Below, one piece after another: positions 55,944 through 64,000 of a stretch of 64,000 nucleotides of DNA. The notes beneath the pieces are model-generated. The model saw only the letters and a list, made by a program, of their open reading frames with translations. It had not been told where the DNA came from and did not search any database. The stretch is taken from assembly GCA_026119855.1 (NCBI GenBank), contig JAOWBW010001927.1, forward strand, positions 62,001 through 126,000. Reading direction: 5' to 3'. The translations under genes and the position numbers were made by a program. The DNA is from Campanula takesimana. Its lineage: Eukaryota; Streptophyta; Magnoliopsida; Asterales; Campanulaceae. The stretch's first letter is position 1. Every line of letters starts with the position of its first letter.

Positions 55944-58065
55944 TGTAATAACCCGAACTTACCTTTTATTTTATTTGTTTTAAACTCATAATTATTAATG
56001 GGACAAACTTTAATAATTAGTTTAGTTTAGTTATTGGGTCTAAAGTAGAAGGCCCAATTCATTAACTAAGAAGGATTAGGAGTCCAATTTAAATTAGGGA
56101 TTTGGGAAGCCCCACTAATATAAATACTCCCTCTTAAACCCTAAGGCCATTCCCAGTTACCGCAAGGAAAGAAAGAAATCGGGAGAGAGTTGAGAGAGAG
56201 AGAGCAGCGCCGGTGAAGCCATCGGGAGAGAAAAGTGAACGGTGAAGGGGAGAAAGAGAGAAGGCGATCGTGTTCGCAAAGGTAATTCTAGAACCCCTCA
56301 AACCTTTCTCTTCATCTTTGTAAATCGAATTGTTGGGTTAAGAACCCTAAGTTATGGATTGATCAACTAGGGTTAAATAGTATGCAATTAAGGAGGAAGA
56401 AGATGGACTGTGAAGTGTGTGTGCTGCGTGTGTGTGTGTTGGGGTGTGTCTGGGCGTGCGGCGGTGTGTGTGTGTGTGTGTGCGGCGTGGGTGCCTCTGA
56501 TGGGCGTGTGTGCGTGATGTGTGTGTACTGCAATGTGTTTTGTGTGTACGTGTAAGTGAAATAGATGGTGGGTGTGTGTGTGTGGGTTGATGGTGGGTGT
56601 GTGTGTGTCTGAAGTGTGTGTCTAGAGTGGTGGGTGCACCAGAGTGGGTGTGAATCAGAGTGGTGGGTGTGTCTGTCAGTGGGTGTACTCAGTAAGTGTG
56701 TGCAGAAAGTGTGAAATCAGTGTGTGTAATTTGTGTAGTGAAATTGAGAGTTGGGGATTGACTAATAAAAACCCTAGGGGTGTTGTAGTCATTCTTAAAG
56801 TTATTGGTTAACTAGGAAAGAGGTGATAGATGACCAAACCATGGAATTAATCGAGTAAAAAGAAGTAAATTGGGACGGAAGTAAAATAGTATTTTTCTCA
56901 TGTCTAAGGCTAGACTATTTCATGTTGTAGATTGTCCAAGCGGAGTAAAGCAAGCTAGTAGAACACGAAGCTAAGGTAAGGGATTACGCTCTTAGTTGTG
57001 TATTGATTCTTAATCCTTTGTTAGGATTCCCAATCTCTGTTTTTATAAAGTAAACTATCTGTGTGGCTAGATAGTCTTTTAATAACTATTCCGTTCTGCG
57101 AATTGTTCCGTCTTTTGTTATCCCCTCTATTGATATGGTTATTGTTCAATAGGGTTATCATGTGTATGATTGATTTTGTAACCTTGGTGTCCAAGTGAGA
57201 TGTGTATCTTTTTAAAAGTGATCAAGTAAAGTTTGTAAAGTTAAGCTTTGTTTTGTAAAAGCTCTTTAAAGTAAAGTTTTGTAATAAGTAAAAGACTTAC
57301 AGTTATCCATAATCCCGAAACGGATAAGTGGACCCCTACAGTTATCCATAATCCCGAAATGGATAAGTGGACCCTTACAGTTATCCATAGTTCTAAGTTG
57401 AACATGTGGACCCCTTTGCGTTGCTTGATGAAGTAACGTAGGTTATCATGATATACCGATTTTGGGTGCGGTCAGTAGAAACCCGAGCCCTGGGTACAGC
57501 ACGTGCTTAATCCCTAAATGAAGTAAAGTAAAGTAAAGAAAAGTAAAGTGTGAGTAAAATGTTGTGTTTTGGAAACTGCCTCTGAAGCCACATGTTTTCA
57601 AGAAATGAATTGTTTTTCATCAAGTAAATGTTTCTTTTCAAACTGAGTGTTAGTTTGATCCTTGAGTTATATCCGTTCATTGTAATTCATTGTTACCGTT
57701 CGTTTCGGTCATCTCCTCTTAGTACCCGAGGGGATACCGTATGAACTTACTGGGCATTGTTCGCTCATTCCTTTCATCTTTTTCTCTCTCCAGGTTATAA
57801 ATAAGCAGATCAAGAGTCGCAAGGTTGGCGGCTTAGGAGTTATCTTTTAATAAAGTAATTAGTGGTTATGTTTCCGTTACGGTTAAGTTATGAACTTTAC
57901 TTCCCGTTAGTTACCGTTTGAGCTAGTGGTTTGTACTAGCCGTTGTGGATTTGAACGTTGGTTAAAGTTTGAATTGTGGTTATTTGTAGCCGTTGGGCAT
58001 TCTGATTATGGGAATTATTCGTATTAAGTTATTATCTAATTGTAGTGAAAAGTTGGGGTGTTACA
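55944..58065 (+). repeat. Gypsy-2 3' LTR
   Basis: Nearly identical to 47917-50040. Differences I found are C to A in the early ATGGGCCAAAC, C to T in CCGAAACGGATAAG (57360), and two bases fewer in the GT run near 56580. Confidence 0.95.
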
Positions 58066-58070
58066 TATTG

Positions 58071-59038
58071 TATCTGAGTTCATTGATCGCCTCTGCTCAA
58101 CATTTGATAGTCGTCAACTCGGTGACTTGGGATACTTTCTTGGCATTGAAACCAAGCGCACTGACTCCCATCTTCACCTCAGTCAGACTCGTTACGCTGT
58201 AGATCTCCTTCAACGTCACAATATGAGTACATGCAAACCATGCTCTACTCCAGTTTCTCCCCAAACTCGTCTTTCTCTATATTCAGGTGACCCACTTTCT
58301 GATCCTACAACTTACAGAAGTATTGTTGGAGGTCTTCAATATCTAACGTTGACACGTCCCGATATTGCTTTTGCTGTCAATCAAATTTGCCAATTTATGC
58401 ATCAACCCCGTTCGTCTCATCTCCAAGCTGCGAAACGGGTCCTTCGATATATCAAAGGCACTCTTGACAAAGGTCTGCTGTTTCACAAATCTCCCACACT
58501 TCATCTTTGGGCCTATTCTGATGCTGACTGGGCCGGTGATCCGGATGATCGGCGTTCAACAACTGGGTCTTGCATTTTCGTTGGTCCCAATCTTGTCTCG
58601 TGGTCTGCAAAGAAACAATCCACAGTTTCTCGCTCAAGCAGCGAAGCAGAGTACCGAGCCCTTGCTACAATAGCTGCTGAAGTGCGATGGTTTTCCTTCC
58701 TTTTCCGAGAGTTAGACATTCCACTCCATCAATCTCCATCTTTATTCTGTGACAATCTGTCTTCACTACACATGGCTCGGAATCCAGTTTTTCACGCTCG
58801 CACCAGGCACATTGAAATTGATTACCACTTTGTCCGTGAACTTGTTCAACGCAATCTTCTCAAGTTGGCTTATGTCTCAACATCCGATCAGCTCGCGGAC
58901 TTGTTCACTAAAGGCCTTACACGATTGCGATTCGATCATCTTTGCAACAAGCTTCGTCTACGACAACCTCCGTCTCGCTTGAGGCAGGGTGTAAGCAATG
59001 ATTGTGGAAATCAATCACAACCACTGGAAGATTCATGA
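58071..59038 (+). pseudogene. Copia-2 RT end and RNase H
   Basis: The frame resumes directly after the gypsy-2 TSD. LCSTFDSRQLGDLGYFLGIE and QTRYAVDLLQRHNM end the RT. TRPDIAFAVNQICQFM, YSDADWAGDPDDRRSTTG, SSSEAEYRALA and RHIEIDYHFVRE mark Ty1/copia RNase H. The frame has no stop until 59036-59038. Joining 47911 to 58071 keeps the family order, which confirms a clean insertion. Part of a dead element because of upstream lesions. Confidence 0.92.
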
Positions 59039-59270
59039 CAGCCAAATTATTTCCTAACCTGATGATTCCAAATATTGTAAATTACCTATAGTTTAGCCAA
59101 ATCCCGTAATGGTTGCATAAATTGATTCAATGTAATTTGTAATTAGCTGTAACTTATCACTATATATGAAAGGATCACAACAGCCCAAACATTATCTTGG
59201 GCATTCAAAACTTTCTCTTTTCCTAGAAAGGATACCCATTAGTGTCTTAATTCACTTACTTTCATGCCGT
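58990..59270 (+). repeat. Copia-2 3' LTR (end uncertain)
   Basis: The polypurine-like GAGGCAGGG (58981-58989) is followed by TGTAAGCAATGA, a plausible LTR start that overlaps the end of the RNase H frame, as usual in copia. TATA-like CACTATATATGAAAGG lies at about 59158. The 3' end cannot be fixed without the 5' LTR. Confidence 0.5.
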
Positions 59271-59766
59271 CGCTCAGGTGCCCACTTTTTGTAGTAATTT
59301 CATTGTCCACATCAAACCGATCTTCTTCCCCAAATTCTTCTAATGTTCAGTAATAAATGAAATGAGCGAGGTAGTCTGATACTATGACTGTTCCTTTATG
59401 ATTCCTTTCCTTTGAGGTTCTATATCCTTGTAACCTCAATCATTATTGAATAAACATGATTAGAAGTACCATCTTCCGTCTAAATCTGAGGTGAAGTTCA
59501 AAATTGCATCTTGCCATTGTGCTGTAAATGAGAATATATCTGCTCACAGATGAATCTTTTGATGGGAAAACTCTATCCAAGTTCTAGACATATATAATCG
59601 CGTGTGTATTGCCTGTTACAAAGAGTGTTTGAGGTTAGTCATGTACTTTTTGTTATTGATGATGACAATATTCTTTCTCTAGGAAGAACCATAATATTCG
59701 GGCTTCAACACTTGGTTCTTCTTTGATGTTATCATTTGTTTCTAATATTCTAATCGTAGCTAAAGC
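59271..59766. other. Spacer with no recognised feature
   Basis: I see no gene, clear repeat or mobile-element terminus in this stretch. Confidence 0.4.
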
Positions 59767-59783
59767 GTGGGTTGGTAGGAAGG

Positions 59784-59947
59784 ACCAAAGAGCTCTAGCT
59801 TAAGCGGTATCCGGTCCCATGTGGAGGTCTCAATTTTGAATCCCGTTAGGGAGATTTGTGTTAGCCTATTTGTAGGTATAGTTGTAGCCGTCATGGCCAT
59901 TTGATGTAGCCTAACGGCAATCTATCTATCATTAATAAAATAAAAAA
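59784..59947 (+). mobile_element. tRNA-type SINE
   Basis: The 164-bp body has an A-box-like TAGCTTAAGCGG (59797-59808) and a B-box-like GGTCTCAATTTTGAATCCC (59826-59844), giving an internal RNA polymerase III promoter. It ends in an A-rich tail (TAATAAAATAAAAAA). A 17-bp TSD flanks it, GTGGGTTGGTAGGAAGG (59767-59783) and GTGGGCTGGTAGGAAGG (59948-59964), with one mismatch. It is noncoding and would be mobilised by LINE proteins. Confidence 0.88.
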
Positions 59948-60011
59948 GTGGGCTGGTAGGAAGGTTTTGGTTGAGAACAATATGTCTCGTGTGCATTGCA
60001 TAATTTTTGGT

Positions 60012-60447
60012 TAGGGATGACAACTATCTCCCCTGAACCGAACCCCACATGAACCTTAATTCCATTGCTCCGAACCCGATCCGACCCAAACACTCAAGAA
60101 CCCGCGACTAATCCGATCTTAAAAAATCAATTTTTTTGTTGGAGCCAAATTTATTTCTAAGTACAATGTTGAATGTTCTATAGAAAATAGTCCAAAACAT
60201 TTCACCCACAAACATATATAAACACGTATACAATTTAGAAAAATATTAAATATATTTTACTAATATTTTAGATTAACCTATTATTTAGAGTTCGGGTCAG
60301 ATCGGGGTCGGGCTTCGGTCAGATCCTCAGCATGATCCGAATCCTATCCGAACCCCAATCGGGTTTGAAGAATTGCAAACAAAATCCTACTTATTCGGAT
60401 TGGATCGCCTCCTGTTCAGATCAGCTTTGGTTAAATTGCCATCCCTA
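60012..60447. mobile_element. hAT-like MITE
   Basis: The ends TAGGGATGACAAC and TTGCCATCCCTA are inverted (TAGGGATGGCAA-type TIR, common in plant hAT MITEs). The interior has inverted GAACCCGATCCGA / TCGGATTGGATCG words. It is 436 bp with no transposase. I could not find a clean 8-bp TSD. Confidence 0.7.
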
Positions 60448-60823
60448 ATTGGTATAAATGACTAAATCCTTTGAATACTATGTGGAATATTGCTGAATCT
60501 AATTGAAACACGTGCAGTTAGCTTTGTCTGATTGAAAAGGACCTAGCATGAATTAGTCTGATTGAAAAGGACTAAATGAAATTGGCTAGTTTGATTGAAA
60601 AGAACTTAGACATTTAGTGATACTTAATGAGGTAGTTTTAATGATCATGATCTAATATTAATAAGGGAGTACCCTGAAAAGGTGTAAGGTCTCTTATTTA
60701 CTTAACACCCTGAAAAGGTGTATTGTAACTTGGGATTGACGAACTTGTGATAGTGTCATAACTTCTTTAAGTGTTATAACTGTATCTCATGATAATTACA
60801 GTTAAAGTTATTGATGTATAGCC
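60448..60823. repeat. Spacer with short dispersed repeats
   Basis: GTCTGATTGAAAAGGAC-type words occur three times at about 60526-60605, and ACCCTGAAAAGGTGTA twice (60671 and 60707). No gene. Confidence 0.5.
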
Positions 60824-61050
60824 TGTCGCGCCCCGTACCCGTGGTCCTACTTGGACCTACGCTCGGGACACGATCGGAAGACGTCATAAAACATTTTAGG
60901 AAAATTTTTCGAAATGTACTTTCATAAAACTTTCATATAACCAAACATATTTACTTGAAACTTGATTTCATTTCCACATAAACAAACTTTCACAATCCAA
61001 AGTACTTAGCCATAAGGCTTACACACTTTACTTACAAATTTACAACTCAC
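60824..61050 (+). repeat. Gypsy LTR 5' fragment
   Basis: It starts TGTCGCGCCCCGTACCCGTG, a chromovirus-like LTR start. It runs only 227 bp before the Ogre-type LTR begins, so it is either truncated or interrupted by that element. The rest may lie beyond the right edge. Confidence 0.45.
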
Positions 61051-63849
61051 TGTAGACACCCCGATCTCGCACCCCTTAAACCAACCCTTTGATTCGGTCA
61101 AAGCGCGATAATTGACCTAAAACCCCAGATTTGGCCGTTCGGGACTACCGACCGCCTTATCGGTGCATCGGATGGAAAAACCGAGTCCGAATTCATGATC
61201 AGGGCTCAAAACCGAGTAAACAGGCGTATACTTCGAAAATTGAGCGTCGGGACCCAACGGCGGGCCCCGCACCCCTAGAACGCCTATTACCGATCATCCT
61301 TTGCGTTTAAAATTATATTATGTTATTCCTTGCTTGTTAACATATTATAGATATGCCGTTATGACCAGAAAATTGTGAGGAGCAACTTTTGAGTTGGACC
61401 CGCGGACAACCGAGACACCGGAACGCGCACGACGGAGCAGTCACAAGCTGTTGCGGAGCGGGAAAACGGAGCAAGAGAAAATATCAACACACGTATGGGG
61501 ACACATGGCTTGCAAGACATGGGATGAATCATGGAAGCATGATCAATCAAGGAAAAAGAAAACAAAAAGAAAAACAAAGAGTTTTTTTCCATGTTTTCCT
61601 CTTATATTTTCAAGCCAAGAATGATGATGTTTTCAATAATTCCACCTCCCATCACTTGAATTTCGGCTCCCCCCCTCCTCTACCCCTATAGGAGGGGTAT
61701 TTTGGTCAAAAAATCACCTCCCTCCTCCCTCCAAAACTCCTCCCTAAAATGGCCTAAAGGGAGAGAACTTCATACACATCCATTCAACAAGGGGGACTCA
61801 TTCACTACACACATTACACTACACACTCCCTCCATACACTTTCACTCTTGCTCTTACTACCACCATTCCACCACCACTACCACCACTCCTCCACCACATC
61901 TCCACTACTAAACCGCCACCCAAACACCTCAAATAACCCTTTCAAATCTCAAGCAACAACAACAACAAGCAACAACAACAACAACAACAACAACAACAAC
62001 CACAACCACAACCACAACCAAAACAACTTCAACTTCAATCAAAACAAACAAAAAAAAAGTCTTCCCTTGGAGACAAAGGAAGCACACCACCCTCTCTTAA
62101 TCTAGGTAAGTTTCCTTTTTATATATCATAGATTTGATAAAATGTAAGTTTAAATGAGTTGTTTGGGAATCTAGTCAACTAGTGACTAGATTCCCCTTAT
62201 TACCTATGTAATCTATGTTTTTACTTTGTAAATAAACATGTTCTATATATTCTAAATGTTCATACTTCAGTACTAGCATGTGTATATATGTCTTGAGTTC
62301 ATTTTGGTGTTAATCTCATGCTTTAGATCTCAAATCCCAGCAAGATATAGTCCATTTGCTCAGCATGTGTATATTCTGCCCTCATCTCCTTCTTTGTTGT
62401 TTATTCTCATTTTTATTTATGTTTGTTCATAAATAGACACATGATAATGTTAATAATATATCAATAAACAATTTCCCTAAGTTCCATGGGTTTGTTCCAA
62501 GTTTATGCCATGTTTTGACCTCCATCTTCATGCCATATATAATCTGCCCAGCATGTTTAGTTTCAACCAAGGATTTTGATGTGCTGTTTTCTCTATCATA
62601 ACTTTGTTTATAGATCTAGATCAAAACACAAAAGTTGTTCATAATGTGTTAAAGTACATTCTTGTGAAGTTTCATATTCATATTACATGTTTAGAATAGG
62701 TTTTCATGCTTATCTTTGAGTTCTAGATGTGCTGTCCAGTGTATCTTTCTCTGTACCATGCTGCCTTCTTGTATTTAAAACTCTGTCAAAACCTGGTCTT
62801 TTGGATTAAGTCAGAACACAAATTTTGTTCCCAACAAACTAAGGAAAGTGTAATATTTTTTATATATTTTTGTACCTCTAAAAGTTCCATTCTTCCTCTC
62901 TTGTTTAGACCACCAAATTTCAGACACTGTACTTCCAGCTTCTGACATTAAAATGTCAGAGATATTTTGAGCAACTTAAACTTACTTTATTGGCTCCAAA
63001 TTTTTGTATATTCATTATCAATATGTGTTATTCAACTTTAATTTTTGTGTTTCTTCAGATTCACTAGTTAAAATAGTTAAAATTGGTGATCAATGTGCCA
63101 TGTTTCCTGTGAATATTTTCTGGGCAGATTTTGTGATGCATTTTCTTATCAATATTTGGGGTCAAAATTTAATCCAAAAAATCCATAAAAACTTCACAAT
63201 GATATCTAACATTCAGGGAGCAATCCCCAATTTGTAGTTTTGGATTTGGGTTATTTTAGGGCAGGTACCGCGGCTCGGGACGGACAACGACGACGTCAAG
63301 ATCCACAAACGCTCCGTCGCGAGGACATTCATTTATTTATGGGATTTGTTTCCCACTTTTGTGTATACATGTATATCCCCTACTGTACATAATTCCCCTC
63401 CCCGTGGACGTTTTTTTTCTTTTTTTAACACGTTCAAAACCATTTTCTAACACCAATCGGGAAATCCACCAAAACCGATTCCCGGTTGTGAATTAAAATG
63501 AACGTACCTAGACTAGGAGACTCCTCTGTACATAACGCACGTTTTTTCTAAAAGTTAGGACATAAAACGCATCTATCAAAAGGCAAATAAAATGAAGCGT
63601 AGGCGGAAGCATGCTAGAGACCGTAAGGGCGAGCGGAGTGCTGCTAATCACCTTCTCCTCTCGTAACTTAGCCCCCGAACCCACTTCTTTTTCTCAACAA
63701 AGGTTTTATCTCTATTTTCCTTAATAAAATGAGGTGGCGACTCTCTTCTTTTTTCAAACCAAAGTAGGGTAACCATTTTGAGAAACCGAGCGGATTCCAG
63801 CCACGTTTCGCACGGATCCCTCACGTGTGTACGGGCGCGGGCTCTCACA
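61051..63849 (+). repeat. Ogre/Tat-type element 5' LTR
   Basis: The LTR starts TGTAGACACCCCGATC and ends GGGCTCTCACA, 2,799 bp, directly followed by an arginine-tRNA-type primer site; this combination characterises the Ogre/Tat branch of Ty3/gypsy. It contains CCA- and CAA-rich microsatellites (61855-62035) and a perfect splice donor CTAG/GTAAGT at 62105/62106. Frames inside it are short. The element continues outside the window, so TSD and 3' LTR cannot be checked (5 bases before it are CTCAC). Confidence 0.8.
61953..62032 (+). repeat. (CAA)n microsatellite in the Ogre-type LTR
   Basis: About 18 CAA units with AAGCAA and CCACAA variants, in the presumed transcribed part of the LTR upstream of the splice donor. 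Confidence 0.85.
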
Positions 63850-63850
63850 G

Positions 63851-63868
63851 TGGCGACTCTGCTGGGGA
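63851..63868 (+). other. Primer-binding site (arginine tRNA type)
   Basis: TGGCGACTCTGCTGGGGA closely matches the primer site described for Ogre/Tat elements, complementary to the 3' end of tRNA-Arg. It is one base after the LTR. The remaining 130 bp to the window end are the start of the internal leader. Confidence 0.85.
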
Positions 63869-64000
63869 TCATTTTCAAAAGTGGGCTAGACTCAATTTTG
63901 TGTGCTTTCGCCATTTCTTGCCTTTGCCTTGTATATACATGTCCTAACTTTGTTTTGCAGGTTTTTTACCTTCTCTTTGTTTGTGTAAATAAAAAGAAAA

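Larger units (their letters stand above)
47917..58065 (+). mobile_element. Gypsy-2: young Ty3/gypsy chromovirus-type element with an extra ORF
   Basis: The 10,149-bp element has perfect TSD TATTG (47912-47916 and 58066-58070). LTRs of 2,124 and 2,122 bp differ, as far as I can read, by one 2-bp GT-repeat indel and two substitutions, so insertion is very recent. Layout: 5' LTR, Met-tRNA primer site, a 153-codon AT-hook ORF, gag-pro-RT-RNaseH, integrase with a chromodomain-like tail, polypurine tract, 3' LTR. Integrase is separated by a frameshift and contains a stop, so this copy is probably not autonomous. Confidence 0.95.
44520..59270 (+). mobile_element. Copia-2: Ty1/copia element, 5'-truncated, split by gypsy-2
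   Basis: The element contains gag, protease, integrase and RT (44567-47911), then RT end and RNase H (58071-59038), then the start of a 3' LTR (58990). No 5' LTR or primer site is seen before gag. Gypsy-2 lies between the two RT parts, with TSD TATTG. Several frameshifts and a stop show that it was dead. Both ends are approximate. Confidence 0.85.

Noticed and set aside
61389..61691. Open frames in the Ogre-type LTR
   Set aside because: Low-complexity basic translations in several frames, inside an LTR, with no recognised domain.

Overview
The window is nuclear DNA of a flowering plant, most likely a eudicot; I cannot name the species. The basis is several plant-type LTR retrotransposon families, many Stowaway-type MITEs (TIRs near CTCCCTCCGTCCC with TA duplications), a plant mariner-like transposase relic, and intron-containing F-box/DUF295 genes. 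There are no operons, phage genes, CRISPR arrays or complete tRNA/rRNA genes. Most of the window is transposon-derived, in nested layers that can be ordered by target-site duplications (TSDs) and by empty sites in paralogous copies.

Host genes: three copies of one gene family. Copy A is on the minus strand (about 1-3530, cut by the left edge). Copy B is on the minus strand (26906-about 30650). Copy C is on the plus strand (about 38590-41721). Each has a 5' UTR exon, a long leader intron, and two coding exons joined by a short phase-0 intron. The predicted protein is about 740 aa with the unusual order DUF295 propeller, F-box, DUF295 propeller. B and C look intact and are divergent (head to head). 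A carries a 1-nt deletion near the start. A fourth copy (D) survives only as leader and promoter pieces at 6808-6896 and 20438-22632.

Left part (2-26 kb): the A leader holds a Stowaway MITE. Upstream are a 2-kb Helitron, itself full of MITEs and AT palindromes, and a hAT-like element. Copia-1 (6897-20437) sits in the D remnant and has lost its 3' end. It is split by an 8.4-kb gypsy-type LARD (9425-17781) with 3.4-3.6 kb LTRs and no coding capacity. Next come the D promoter remnant with a solo LTR and a telomere-repeat MITE, a dead mariner transposase gene (23144-24843) split by a TRIM relic, and a Mutator-type MITE rich in GTAACA.

Middle (26-44 kb): genes B and C are separated by a 4.3-kb Mutator-like element with long TIRs. 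It carries a 31-bp minisatellite with higher-order structure and captured gene pieces. An antisense gypsy LTR fragment and more MITEs follow.

Right part (44-64 kb): copia-2 (about 44.5-59.3 kb, 5'-truncated) is split by gypsy-2 (47917-58065). Gypsy-2 has nearly identical LTRs and an extra AT-hook ORF upstream of gag, but its pol is broken. Beyond it lie a tRNA-type SINE with a 17-bp TSD, a hAT MITE, and the complete 2.8-kb 5' LTR plus arginine-tRNA-type primer site of an Ogre/Tat-like element that runs off the right edge.
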